Below are positions 8,590 to 17,320 of a stretch of 64,000 bases of DNA, in pieces. The notes under the pieces are model-generated. The model was not told the DNA's origin, ran no database searches, and saw only the letters and a list, made by a program, of their open reading frames with translations. The first letter of the stretch is position 1; every line of letters begins with the position of its first letter. Source of the DNA: Mesorhizobium koreense (GTDB lineage Bacteria > Pseudomonadota > Alphaproteobacteria > Rhizobiales > Rhizobiaceae); the NCBI RefSeq assembly GCF_031656215.1, contig NZ_CP134228.1, positions 4,607,001 through 4,671,000 on the forward strand, given 5' to 3'. A program made the position numbers and the translations under genes.

Positions 8590-11480
8590 TACTGTTCCTC
8601 GACGCGGGCGGCTCGCAACCGGCGGATGGACTGGTGGGCGATCGCGATGAGCATGAGGACGGTCGCGCCCACGACCAGTGCGAAGACGCCGAGATCGAAA
8701 AGGGCAGCACTCGCCAGCGGAACCTTGCCGATCAAGGGAAGTTCGGCGTAGCGGAAATAGGAGGTGAGGAACGGACGGCCGAACAAGATGGCGGCCGCCC
8801 CGGTGAACGCGGCGAGCAGCAGACCACCGCCGATCCACCTGACAGGCAGGACGCGCAGCCTGCTCTCGACCCAATTGGTCCCCGCCGCCATATACTGGAG
8901 GATGAAGCCGGCCGCCAATGCCACCCCGGCGGCAAAGCCGCCGCCCGGCGCATCATGGCCGCGCAAAAGCAGATAGGCCGCAAGGACGATGACCACCGCG
9001 AACATCCACTGCATGATGATCGACGGCACGAACAGATAGTCCGACGCGGTAGCGCCAGGTTCGCGATCGGGGTCCTCCTCGTCGTTCGCATACTGGATGC
9101 GCTGCTGTTCCGGCCGCTCGATGCTGTCTGGCGCCGGCCGGAAGCGCCTGAGGAGCGCGAACACGGTCAATGCGACGATGCCCAGCACCGTGATCTCGCC
9201 CAGCGTATCAAAGCCGCGGAAGTCCACGAGGATCACGTTGACGACATTACGCCCGCCACCTTCACTATAGGATTTTTCCACGAAGAAGTTGGCGATCGTG
9301 TCCGGCGGCGCGCGGGTCATCACCGCGTAGGAGATCACGGCCATGCCTGCCCCGGCGATGACAGCAACGGCAAGGTCGCGGGCGCGGCGCATAAGCGCCA
9401 GCACACCGGTCGGCTCGACCAGGGTCTCCGAGCGCTTGGGCAACCAACGCAGCCCGAGCATGATGAGAACGGTGGTGACGATCTCGACGACAAGCTGCGT
9501 CGCGGCCAGATCTGGCGCTGAAAGCCAGACGAAAGTGATGCAGGTAACGAGCCCGGTCCCGCCCATCAGGACAAGGGCTGCGAGGCGATGGTATTTTGCC
9601 TGGTAGGCGGCAGCGACCGCGCACACCATGCCCACCGCCCAGAGGATAAAGAAGGTCGGATCGACCGTCCCTCCCCGGAAGCCGCCAAAGCCGAGACCGC
9701 CGGAGAGCGGCAGGAGCGCGGCCAGGATCGCGACGATGACGAGCGCCAGCATCTGCGGCTGCAGACGCCTCGTGCCGAACACTGCTTCCACGAAGCGGGC
9801 CCCGCGCCAGGATATGGCCATCATCACTACTTCGAAGATGCGATTGCCTTCGATGCGGCCGAAGATGAGCGGGCGCTCCGCCTTCTCGAGATAGTTGCCG
9901 ATCAAAAGATAAAGCAGCGCGCCGCCGCCGAGCGCCACAAGGCTCATCGCAAAAGGCACGGTGAAGCCGTGCCATATGGCGAGGCTGTATTCAGGCGCGG
10001 GAGTGCCGAGCGCGGACGAGGCGGCGACCTTCAGGAATGGTCCGACGGTCAGGCCCGGCACAATGCCGACGACAAGGCATGCGATGACCAGGAACGTGAC
10101 GGGAAAGCGCATCCAGAAGGGCGGCTCGTGCGGCTCGCGCGGAAAGCTTTCGGGCGGCGCGCCCATGAAGATCGAATGGATCAGCCGCATCGAATAGGTG
10201 ACGGCAAGCGCGCTTCCGAGCACCGCTGCATAAGGCGCGGCAACATCGACCCAAGAATCGGCATGGGTCGCCACTGCCTCGGCGAAGAACATCTCCTTCG
10301 ACAGGAAGCCGTTCAGGAGCGGCACGCCGGCCATGGCCGCGCTCGCGACGGTAGCCAGTGTTCCGGTTATCGGCATGTAGCGGTAAAGGCCGCTCAGCCG
10401 CCTCAGATCGCGCGTGCCGGACTCATGGTCGATGATGCCTGCGGCCATGAAAAGCGATGCCTTGAACGTCGCGTGGTTCAGCATATGGAAAATGGCGGCG
10501 ACCAGGCCGAGCGGGCTGCCGAGGCTGAGCAGCAATGTCGTCAGCCCGAGATGGCTGATCGTCGAATAGGCGAGCAGACCCTTCAAGTCCTGCTGGAACA
10601 TGGCCAGGTAGGCGCCGAGCACGAACGACGCCATCCCCACCAGCCCCACTATGGTAAACCATTCGGGCGTAGCGGAAAGCACCGGCCACAGCCGTGCCAT
10701 CAGGAAAACGCCTGCCTTCACCATCGTCGCCGAATGCAGGAAGGCTGAGACCGGCGTCGGAGCGGCCATCGCGTTGGGCAGCCAGAAATGAAACGGGAAC
10801 TGGGCGCTCTTGGTGAACGCGCCGAGAAGGATCAGGAGGAGCGCAGGAACATAGAGCGGGCTCGTGCGGATCGCATCGCCAGAACCGAGCACGACATCGA
10901 GGTCATAGCTGCCGACGATATGGCCGATCAGCAGAACGCCCGCGAGCAGCGCCAGCCCTCCGACCGCCGTGACCGTGAGCGCCATGCGGGCACCGTCGCG
11001 CGCCGCCGGATTGTGGTGCCAGTAGCCGACCAGAAGGAAGGAGAAAATGCTGGTCAGTTCCCAGAAGACGACGAGTAGGATCAGGTTCCCCGAGAGGACA
11101 ATCCCGAGCATCGACCCCATGAACGCGAGGAACAGGAAATAGAAGCGGCGGACCGGATCCTCGGACGAGATGTAGTAACGCGTATAGATGACGACGAGCA
11201 GCCCGATGACGCTGACGAGGAAGGTGAAGAACCAGGCGAAGCCGTCCATCCTGAGCGCGAAATCGAGGCCGAGGGAGGGTATCCATTCGACCTCCCGGCG
11301 GACACTTTCGCCGCCGCTGATCGAGGGGTAGAGCAACGCCGTCAGCACAAGACAGGCAAGCGTGGTAAGGCCGGCGATCCCCGTCGCCAGGGCACGTGAA
11401 TCGGATCGGAGGACGAGGGTCGCCAGGCCTGCGACGAACGGCAAGGCAACGATCAGGACCAGCGCCGAAGGCTCCATCAT
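8589..11480 (-). CDS. phaAB: Na+(K+)/H+ antiporter subunit A fused to subunit B
   Basis: A 963-residue fusion of MrpA and MrpB, as in other rhizobial pha operons and group-2 Mrp systems. The N-terminal two thirds are NuoL-like, with the glutamate in LVVFWELTSIFSFLLVGYW and the lysines in AFTKSAQFPFHFWLPNAM and HSATMVKAGVFLMARL. An MbhD/MbhE-like section follows (LAATQLVVEIVTTVLIMLGLRWLP). The last ~130 residues match MrpB: PSIIMQWMFAVVIVLAAYLLLRGHDAPGGGFAAG is the MnhB signature. It is the first gene of a six-gene minus-strand operon. Two adjacent ATGs at 11480 and 11477 are possible; AAGAGGA lies directly upstream. It would be the proton-coupled core of the complex. Confidence 0.95.
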   Translation of the reverse strand: MMEPSALVLIVALPFVAGLATLVLRSDSRALATGIAGLTTLACLVLTALLYPSISGGESVRREVEWIPSLGLDFALRMDGFAWFFTFLVSVIGLLVVIYTRYYISSEDPVRRFYFLFLAFMGSMLGIVLSGNLILLVVFWELTSIFSFLLVGYWHHNPAARDGARMALTVTAVGGLALLAGVLLIGHIVGSYDLDVVLGSGDAIRTSPLYVPALLLILLGAFTKSAQFPFHFWLPNAMAAPTPVSAFLHSATMVKAGVFLMARLWPVLSATPEWFTIVGLVGMASFVLGAYLAMFQQDLKGLLAYSTISHLGLTTLLLSLGSPLGLVAAIFHMLNHATFKASLFMAAGIIDHESGTRDLRRLSGLYRYMPITGTLATVASAAMAGVPLLNGFLSKEMFFAEAVATHADSWVDVAAPYAAVLGSALAVTYSMRLIHSIFMGAPPESFPREPHEPPFWMRFPVTFLVIACLVVGIVPGLTVGPFLKVAASSALGTPAPEYSLAIWHGFTVPFAMSLVALGGGALLYLLIGNYLEKAERPLIFGRIEGNRIFEVVMMAISWRGARFVEAVFGTRRLQPQMLALVIVAILAALLPLSGGLGFGGFRGGTVDPTFFILWAVGMVCAVAAAYQAKYHRLAALVLMGGTGLVTCITFVWLSAPDLAATQLVVEIVTTVLIMLGLRWLPKRSETLVEPTGVLALMRRARDLAVAVIAGAGMAVISYAVMTRAPPDTIANFFVEKSYSEGGGRNVVNVILVDFRGFDTLGEITVLGIVALTVFALLRRFRPAPDSIERPEQQRIQYANDEEDPDREPGATASDYLFVPSIIMQWMFAVVIVLAAYLLLRGHDAPGGGFAAGVALAAGFILQYMAAGTNWVESRLRVLPVRWIGGGLLLAAFTGAAAILFGRPFLTSYFRYAELPLIGKVPLASAALFDLGVFALVVGATVLMLIAIAHQSIRRLRAARVEEQ

Positions 11481-11812
11481 TCCTCTTGTGATTGAGAGGC
11501 AGGCATATGGGTTCTTTAAGTATCGAAATCGCTCTCGGCAACACGAAGGACTGGGCAATCTGGAAGGACGCAACCTTTTCGTTCGCGACATGACGTCCCG
11601 GTTCCGGCCGTAGCACCCGGTCGGCGCGCGAAAACGGCCAGAACTTTACACTCGTCGCAAACGGACAAGCTTTCGTCGCTATCAGGCAGTGTCCGCAACG
11701 GCCCGACCTATTGGCTGAAAGTGTATCGTGCTTGACGCTACCGGTCCGGGCCGGCAGCCGCGCAAGGCGAAGCGTGAACAATTCGTTGAATCAATCCAGG
11801 GGAGCATCATCC
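11481..11812. promoter_or_regulatory. Divergent control region between pha operon and betaine transporter
   Basis: A 332-bp gap between two divergent operons. It must contain the promoters of phaAB (minus) and of the quaternary-amine transporter (plus). No confident -35/-10 pair or riboswitch-like structure was recognised. A GGGGAG ribosome site for the binding-protein gene lies at its right end, about nine bases before ATG 11813. Small open frames in this gap lack ribosome sites and look spurious. Both flanking systems respond to ionic or osmotic stress in relatives, so shared control is possible but not shown. Confidence 0.5.
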
Positions 11813-12814
11813 ATGAAGAAGCTGCTTGCTTCGACCGTCCTTGCCTTGGCGCTGGGCGGTTTCGCAGGCGCGGCGTCAGCCGCAGAATGCGGCGATGTCA
11901 CCATCGCTAACATGAACTGGCAGTCGGCCGAGGTACTGGCCAATATCGATAAGCTGATCCTGAACGAAGGCTATGGCTGCAATGCCAGCCTCGTCATCGG
12001 CGACACCGTGCCGACATTGACGTCGATGACCGAGAAGGGCGAGCCGGATGTGGCCCCCGAAGGCTGGGTCGATCTCCTGCCGGACGTCGTGCATCGCGGC
12101 ATCGAGGAGAAGAAACTGGTGTCCACGGGCCAGGCGCTTTCCGATGGCGCGGTCCAGGGATGGTTTATCCCGAAATACATCGCCGACGCGCATCCCGACA
12201 TCAAGACCATCCCCGATGCGCTCAAGCATCCGGAACTCTTCCCCGCTCCGGAGGACAAGTCCAAGGGCGCCGTTTTCAACGGGCCGCAGGGCTGGGGCGG
12301 AACCCGCGTGACGGCGCAATTTTTCAAGGCGTATGACGCGGCGAAACATGGCTTCGTTCTTGTCGACACCGGCTCAGCCGCCGGCCTCGACGGTTCGATC
12401 GCCAAGGCCTACGAGCGCAAGGAAGGCTGGCTCGGCTATTATTGGGCGCCGACCGCGATCCTCGGTAAATATGACATGGTGAAGCTCGAATACGGCGTTC
12501 CCTACGATGCGGTGGAGTGGAAGCGCTGCAATACGGTGGCCGACTGTCCCGACCCGAAGCCGAACGCCTGGCCGAAGGATCATGTCGAGACACTGGTGAC
12601 GACAAAGTTCGCCGAACGCGCCGGCCCGGCCATGGACTATTTCAAGAAGCGGACCTGGTCGAACGCCACGGTGAACAAGCTGCTCGCCTGGATGACCGAT
12701 GAGCAGGCGACCGGCGAGGAAGGCGCGAAGCACTTCCTGAAGAACAATCCGGACATCTGGACCAAATGGGTCAGCCCGGACGTGGCCGAAAAGATCAAGA
12801 AGGCGGTCGACTGA
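11813..12814 (+). CDS. proX: ABC transporter, glycine betaine/proline-betaine-type binding protein
   Basis: A 333-residue periplasmic binding protein of the OpuAC/ProX family, for quaternary amines such as glycine betaine, proline betaine or choline. It has a clean signal peptide (MKKLLASTVLALALGGFAGAASA, cleavage before AECGD). The mature part has cysteine pairs near the N-terminus and in KRCNTVADCPDP. Aromatic residues in NMNWQSAE, PEGWVDLL, QGWGG and GYYWAP are of the kind that form the cation cage in this family. ATG 11813 follows GGGGAG. A hairpin terminator directly after the gene, then permease and ATPase genes, give the usual X-W-V set. The precise ligand is inferred from family only. 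Confidence 0.88.
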   Translation: MKKLLASTVLALALGGFAGAASAAECGDVTIANMNWQSAEVLANIDKLILNEGYGCNASLVIGDTVPTLTSMTEKGEPDVAPEGWVDLLPDVVHRGIEEKKLVSTGQALSDGAVQGWFIPKYIADAHPDIKTIPDALKHPELFPAPEDKSKGAVFNGPQGWGGTRVTAQFFKAYDAAKHGFVLVDTGSAAGLDGSIAKAYERKEGWLGYYWAPTAILGKYDMVKLEYGVPYDAVEWKRCNTVADCPDPKPNAWPKDHVETLVTTKFAERAGPAMDYFKKRTWSNATVNKLLAWMTDEQATGEEGAKHFLKNNPDIWTKWVSPDVAEKIKKAVD

Positions 12815-12834
12815 TTTTGGCCGGACGAACGATC

Positions 12835-12862
12835 GGAAGCGGCGGCACTCCCCGCCGCTTCC
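12835..12862 (+). terminator. Hairpin with T-run after proX (probable attenuator)
   Basis: A perfect 11-bp stem, GGAAGCGGCGG (12835-12845) with CCGCCGCTTCC (12852-12862), and a 6-nt loop, followed by TTTTGTTTT. This has the form of an intrinsic terminator. It lies 20 bp after the binding-protein stop and before the permease gene of the same system, so it probably makes the binding protein more abundant than the membrane subunits. Confidence 0.8.
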
Positions 12863-12998
12863 TTTTGTTTTCATGACAGGCATTTCGGATCGGGGCGCTT
12901 CGCCCTTGAAGCCGGTGGCAATTGGCGCGTAGTTTTCCAAGCCAACCCGCCGACTATTTCCTCTGGCACCGGCGACGCTGAACGACAGGGCACCCGAC

Positions 12999-13886
12999 AT
13001 GGATTGGCTCTCGACCTTCCCGCATCTCAACGATGATCTCCTGCGGACGATCAAAAAGGCCATCGACGGCGGCTTCCGCGATTTCACGCGCGCCTGGGGC
13101 GACCCGATCGAATCCTTCTTCAGCCCGCTGCAATATTTCCTCATCCATTCCGAACGCTTCCTCACCCACACGCCATGGCCGATCATCCTGCTTCTGATCG
13201 CAGCGATCGCCTGGCTGGCGAGCCGTGACTGGAAGGTCGTCCTCGGCTCGGTCGTCACGCTGGTCGTCATCGGCCTGTTCGACATGTGGGACGACACGAT
13301 GAAAACCATCTCCATGATCTTCGTCTCCACCGTGCTTTCGGTGGTGATCGGCATCCCGATCGGCATAGCCATGTCACGCTCGGATCGGTTCCAGAACATG
13401 ATCAACCCGGTGCTCGACGTCATGCAGACCATGCCGAGCTTCGTCTACCTCATCCCGGTCGTGATGCTGCTCGGCATCGGCAAAGTGCCGGGATTGATCG
13501 CGGTGGTGGTCTATGCGATCCCGCCGGTGATCCGGCTCACCAATCTCGGCATAAGGCTGGTGGACAAGGATGTCCTCGAAGCGGCCGACGCCTATGGCTC
13601 ATCCAGCTGGCAGAAGCTGAAGAACGTGCAGATGCCGCTCGCACTGCCGACCATCATGGCGGGCATCAACCAGACCATCATGATGGCGCTCGCGATGGTC
13701 GTCATCGCTGCCATGATCGGCGTCGAGGGCCTCGGTCAGCCGGTTCTGAAAGCCATCGCCAACCAGTATTTCACGCTCGGCGTCTTCAACGGGCTCGCCA
13801 TCGTCGGCATCGCCATCATCTTCGACCGCGTCAGCCAGGCCTTCGGGCACCGGTTGCAGAAGCATCGGGAAATCGTCCATGGCTGA
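12999..13886 (+). CDS. proW: ABC transporter, quaternary-amine permease (ProW type)
   Basis: A 295-residue inner-membrane permease of the binding-protein-dependent transport family. A hydrophilic N-terminal part of about 50 residues (with SFFSPLQYFLIHSERFLTHTPW) precedes the helices, as in ProW/ChoW proteins. The EAA coupling loop is visible as EAADAYGSSSWQKLKNVQMPLALPTIMAGI, which contacts the ATPase. The 3' end overlaps the ATPase gene by eight bases. It forms the channel of the transporter with its paired ATPase. The start at 12999 matches the family, and a rather weak ribosome site precedes it. Confidence 0.9.
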   Translation: MDWLSTFPHLNDDLLRTIKKAIDGGFRDFTRAWGDPIESFFSPLQYFLIHSERFLTHTPWPIILLLIAAIAWLASRDWKVVLGSVVTLVVIGLFDMWDDTMKTISMIFVSTVLSVVIGIPIGIAMSRSDRFQNMINPVLDVMQTMPSFVYLIPVVMLLGIGKVPGLIAVVVYAIPPVIRLTNLGIRLVDKDVLEAADAYGSSSWQKLKNVQMPLALPTIMAGINQTIMMALAMVVIAAMIGVEGLGQPVLKAIANQYFTLGVFNGLAIVGIAIIFDRVSQAFGHRLQKHREIVHG

Positions 13887-14976
13887 CGACGCCGGAGCAG
13901 GTATCGAAATCAAGGCGCTCTACAAGATCTTCGGTCCCGAGGCAGCTTCCTGTGTCAAGCTCGTCAAGGAGGGCATGGCAAAGACGGAGTTGAACGAACG
14001 CCACGGCCACGTACTCGGCCTGAAGGATATCAACATCTCCATGTCGGCGGGCTGCATCCAGGTCGTCATGGGGCTGTCCGGCTCCGGCAAGTCGACGCTT
14101 ATCCGCCACATCAACCGACTTATCGATCCTACGGCAGGCGAAGTGCTCGTCGGCGGCGTCGACGTGGTCAAGATGAACGAGACGGAGCTCAGGACTTTCC
14201 GCCGCAACAAGACCGCGATGGTGTTCCAGCGTTTCGCGCTCCTGCCGCACCGCACGGTGCTCGGCAACACCGTCTACGGGCTCGAAGTGCGCGGCATGCC
14301 TCGCGCCCAGCAGAACGAAGCGGCGATGCGCTGGATCGAACGCGTCGGCCTGAAGGGCTTCGAGGACCGTTACCCGAACCAGCTATCGGGCGGCATGCAG
14401 CAGCGCGTCGGCCTGGCGCGTGCGCTCGCAACTGATGCGCCGATCCTCCTGATGGACGAGGCTTTCTCCGCGCTCGACCCGCTGATCCGCACCGACATGC
14501 AATCCATCCTGCTCGAATTGCAGAAGGAAATCCGCAAGACCATCGTCTTCATCACGCACGACCTCGACGAAGCGCTGAGACTTGGGGACCGCATCGCCAT
14601 CCTGCGCGACGGGGAGATCATCCAGCAGGGAACCGGCCAGGAGATCGTGCTGAAGCCGGCCGACAACTACATCGCCAAATTCGTGCAGGAAGTGAACCGA
14701 GGGCGTGTCCTGCTCGCCTCCTCGGTGATGACCCCCTCTGCCAAGAGCGGAGAGGCAATGGCTTACATGGACGGTCCAGTCATTGCGGCGGGCGCCACGC
14801 TGGAAGAGGCCCTCCAGGAAATGACGCATGCCGGCGCGCATGTGGCGCGGGTGGTCGATGGGAAGGACATGCAAGTCGGTCAATTGACCATGGACGCCGT
14901 CGTCTCCGCCATGGTTACGCCGGTGGAAAGCAACAGCACGAAAGCCGACGCCATGGAAGGTGCGGAGGCCGGCTGA
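13879..14976 (+). CDS. proV: ABC transporter, quaternary-amine ATPase (ProV type)
   Basis: A 365-residue ATP-binding subunit of the ProV/OpuAA class. Walker A is GLSGSGKST at about residues 65-73, the Q-loop is MVFQRFALLPHRTV, the signature is LSGGMQQRVGLARAL, and Walker B is ILLMDEAFSALDPL. The N-terminal extension before the core (IFGPEAASCVKLVKEG) is typical of ProV. After the ATPase core about 100 residues resemble a single, decayed CBS-type region rather than the two full CBS domains used as ionic-strength sensors in OpuA. It overlaps the permease gene by eight bases, so the two are likely co-translated. It powers uptake in osmotic or carbon/nitrogen supply. Confidence 0.9.
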   Translation: MADDAGAGIEIKALYKIFGPEAASCVKLVKEGMAKTELNERHGHVLGLKDINISMSAGCIQVVMGLSGSGKSTLIRHINRLIDPTAGEVLVGGVDVVKMNETELRTFRRNKTAMVFQRFALLPHRTVLGNTVYGLEVRGMPRAQQNEAAMRWIERVGLKGFEDRYPNQLSGGMQQRVGLARALATDAPILLMDEAFSALDPLIRTDMQSILLELQKEIRKTIVFITHDLDEALRLGDRIAILRDGEIIQQGTGQEIVLKPADNYIAKFVQEVNRGRVLLASSVMTPSAKSGEAMAYMDGPVIAAGATLEEALQEMTHAGAHVARVVDGKDMQVGQLTMDAVVSAMVTPVESNSTKADAMEGAEAG

Positions 14977-15087
14977 CCAGCCGACTGCATACCGCAAGGT
15001 GCACCAATCCCGGATCGTTGACAGGCCCAAGGCCATTCCATACGAACGATGATCTAATCCGATATCGTCAGGCCGGGAGGGACTTCC

Positions 15088-16353
15088 ATGCGATCGAAGA
15101 ATATATTTCATTCCATTCTTGCCGGAACGGGCGCCTTGGCGCTCGCGACCGGTTTAACGCCCTCGCCGGCCTCCGCCGCCGACGATTTGGTCGTCGGGCT
15201 CCTGCTGCCGTTTACGGGCCAGTATGCCTGGGTCGGCGCAAACGTCCAGCCGGTTGCCCAGATGATCGCGGACGAAGTCAACAAATCGGGCGGGATCGGC
15301 GGCAAGAAGATCACCTTCGTACAGGGAGACACGGAAGGCACGGTGGATGCCGGCACGACGGCCGCGCAAAAGCTGATCGACGTGAACAACGTGCTGGCGC
15401 TGGTCGGGCCGACTTCGCTCTCCATCAGCGGCTCCAAGCAGTTGATCGTCGACAACAAGGTGCCGATGGTGACGCCGACGGCGGGCAGCACAATCCTCGA
15501 TAATCTGTGCAAGACCGTCTGCTTCCGTACCGTGCCCTCCGACTCGCTCGGCGGCCGCGCCATCGCACGAGCGGCGACGGACAGCAAATATCTCGGCGGG
15601 GGCAAGACCTGGGCGAAGCCGGCGCTCATGGTGGGCAAGTCGCCGGCTATGGTCTCCTTCGAGGCGCCCGTCCAGAAGTCCTTCTCGAAATACGGCACCG
15701 AAGTTGCCGAGACGGTCGAATACAGCCCCGACAAGCCGTCCTACCGCAGCGAGGTGCAGCAGGTTACTTCCGCACAGCCCGACGGCATCGTGCTTGTCGG
15801 TACGCCGGAGGACTCCGCCCGCATCATGACCAACGCCTTCCAGTCCGGCTACCAGGGCGGGTGGTTCGTGACGCAGGACCAGACCAATGACGATTTCATC
15901 AAGCTCGCGGGCGCGGAACTCGTCGAAGGCATATACGGTCTGGAGGAGGTCGCTTCCGCCGAGAGCGCGGACCGCAACCGCGTCTTCGAGGAAGCCTACA
16001 AGGCCTACAGTGGCAACCCGGTAAAGATCTTCGGCACCAACACCTATGACGCGATGAACGTGATCGCGCTTGCCATGGAACGGGCACAGGTTCACGGCGG
16101 TGAGATCACCCGCGCGACGATCGCCGACAACATCCGTAAGGTCGCCAATCCGGGAGATGGCAAGGTTGTCGTCACCGACTACGCCTCCGGCAAGAAGGCG
16201 CTCGAGGACGGAAAGGAAATCAACTACCAGGGCCTCGTCGGACCGATCGACTTCGACGAATATGGCAACATCACCGCGCCTTTCGGCATCCGTCAGGTGA
16301 AGGACGGAAAGTGGACGACCGTCGCCACGGTTCCGGCCGAAGCGCTGAACTAG
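15088..16353 (+). CDS. ABC transporter substrate-binding protein, branched-chain amino acid (HAAT) type
   Basis: A 421-residue periplasmic protein of the LivK/AmiC (peripla_BP_6) family. The signal peptide ends near PASAAD. The mature N-terminus DDLVVGLLLPFTGQYAWVGANVQPVAQMIADEVNKSGGIGGKKI is diagnostic of the family. The serine/threonine-rich ligand loop is LVGPTSLSIS. ATG 15088 follows GGGAGGGA. It is the first gene of a five-gene plus-strand operon with permease, fused permease-ATPase, second ATPase and a SIS-domain isomerase. HAAT transporters carry amino acids, amides or urea. The isomerase neighbour hints at an amino-sugar or sugar-related ligand, which is inference only. Confidence 0.88.
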   Translation: MRSKNIFHSILAGTGALALATGLTPSPASAADDLVVGLLLPFTGQYAWVGANVQPVAQMIADEVNKSGGIGGKKITFVQGDTEGTVDAGTTAAQKLIDVNNVLALVGPTSLSISGSKQLIVDNKVPMVTPTAGSTILDNLCKTVCFRTVPSDSLGGRAIARAATDSKYLGGGKTWAKPALMVGKSPAMVSFEAPVQKSFSKYGTEVAETVEYSPDKPSYRSEVQQVTSAQPDGIVLVGTPEDSARIMTNAFQSGYQGGWFVTQDQTNDDFIKLAGAELVEGIYGLEEVASAESADRNRVFEEAYKAYSGNPVKIFGTNTYDAMNVIALAMERAQVHGGEITRATIADNIRKVANPGDGKVVVTDYASGKKALEDGKEINYQGLVGPIDFDEYGNITAPFGIRQVKDGKWTTVATVPAEALN

Positions 16354-16365
16354 TCGCTGTCGCAT

Positions 16366-16392
16366 GCCCCGGAGGCTCACTGCTTCCGGGGC
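16366..16392 (+). terminator. GC-rich hairpin after the HAAT binding-protein gene
   Basis: An inverted repeat, GCCCCGGA (16366-16373) with TCCGGGGC (16385-16392), extendable by a G-T and a G-C pair. It starts 12 bp after the stop codon. No T-run follows, so it is more likely an mRNA-stabilising or partly attenuating hairpin between the binding-protein gene and the permease genes than a full terminator. It contains the ATG at 16364-16366 that would otherwise be the first in-frame start of the permease gene. Confidence 0.6.
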
Positions 16393-16459
16393 ACGTCATT
16401 GGCCATGGCTCGGGCCGATTTCGCCTTTTATTTTTCTACCTTCCCTTGAGTATGCGCGC

Positions 16460-17320
16460 TTGCAGACGCTTGTTCAGACCCTGATCTTCGGTCTCGCGCT
16501 CGGCGGCGTCATCTCGCTCTGCGCCGTGGGGCTGACGCTTTCCTACGGCGTCACCGGCTTCATCAATTTCGCCTATGGCGAGTTCCTGACGCTCGGCGCG
16601 TATTTCGCCATGGCGCCGATGGCGGTCGGCGCCGGTCTATTGCCGGCACTCGTCGTTTCCATCGTCACGGTCGGACTAGCGGGCGTCTTCATCGCACGGA
16701 TATTCTACGATCCGCTGATGCGGCGCGGGTTGCTGCCGCTTCTGGTGACCAGCGTCGGCATCGCCTTCGTGCTTAACAATCTCGTGCAAATGATCGCCGG
16801 AGCCAACCCCGAACGTTTCCCCGTTCCGCTGATGCGGCCGTGGATGTTCGGGCACGTCTTCGTGCCGCGCGAGCAGGTGATGATCCTCACGACGGCGCTG
16901 GCTGCCATGCTGATCGTGCATCTGATGCTGCGTTACACTCTGGCCGGCAAGAAGATGCGCGCAGTCGCGGACGATCCCGATCTGGCGCGCGCGGCAGGCG
17001 TCAGGATAAGGCGTGTGCTGTCAGCGACATGGTTCGTCAGCGCGGCGATCGGCGCGCTAGGCGGTGTACTGCTGGCCGTCACCCAGGTGACGTTCGGTCC
17101 GCAGATGGGCTGGCACTTCCTGCTGGTTGTCTTTTCGGCGGTGCTCCTCGGCGGCATCGGCAGCCCCTACGGCGCGATGATCGGCGGGCTTGTCATCGGC
17201 CTCGCGGTCGAACTCGGCGCCACCTACATCACGGCGGATTACTCCTATTCCTTCGCCTTCATCGTTCTGATCCTCGTTCTGATCTTCAGGCCGCGCGGGC
17301 TCGTCGGAGGCGCGCGCTGA
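16460..17320 (+). CDS. ABC transporter permease, LivH type
   Basis: A 286-residue inner-membrane permease of the HAAT family. LQTLVQTLIFGLALGGVISLCAVGLTLSYGVTGFINFAYGEF matches the typical LivH start, including the INFAxGEF block. The later part has ADDPDLARAAGVRIRRVL, the coupling loop. I prefer TTG 16460, which gives the usual family length. The upstream in-frame ATG at 16364 sits in a hairpin and would add 32 residues unlike the family. The last base overlaps the next start (TGATG), so translation is coupled with the fused LivM-LivG gene. Confidence 0.85.
   Translation: MQTLVQTLIFGLALGGVISLCAVGLTLSYGVTGFINFAYGEFLTLGAYFAMAPMAVGAGLLPALVVSIVTVGLAGVFIARIFYDPLMRRGLLPLLVTSVGIAFVLNNLVQMIAGANPERFPVPLMRPWMFGHVFVPREQVMILTTALAAMLIVHLMLRYTLAGKKMRAVADDPDLARAAGVRIRRVLSATWFVSAAIGALGGVLLAVTQVTFGPQMGWHFLLVVFSAVLLGGIGSPYGAMIGGLVIGLAVELGATYITADYSYSFAFIVLILVLIFRPRGLVGGAR

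Noticed and set aside
9588-10748. Antisense open frame of 386 codons inside phaAB
   Set aside because: Highly charged, repetitive translation typical of a complement of membrane-protein codons; no start signal.
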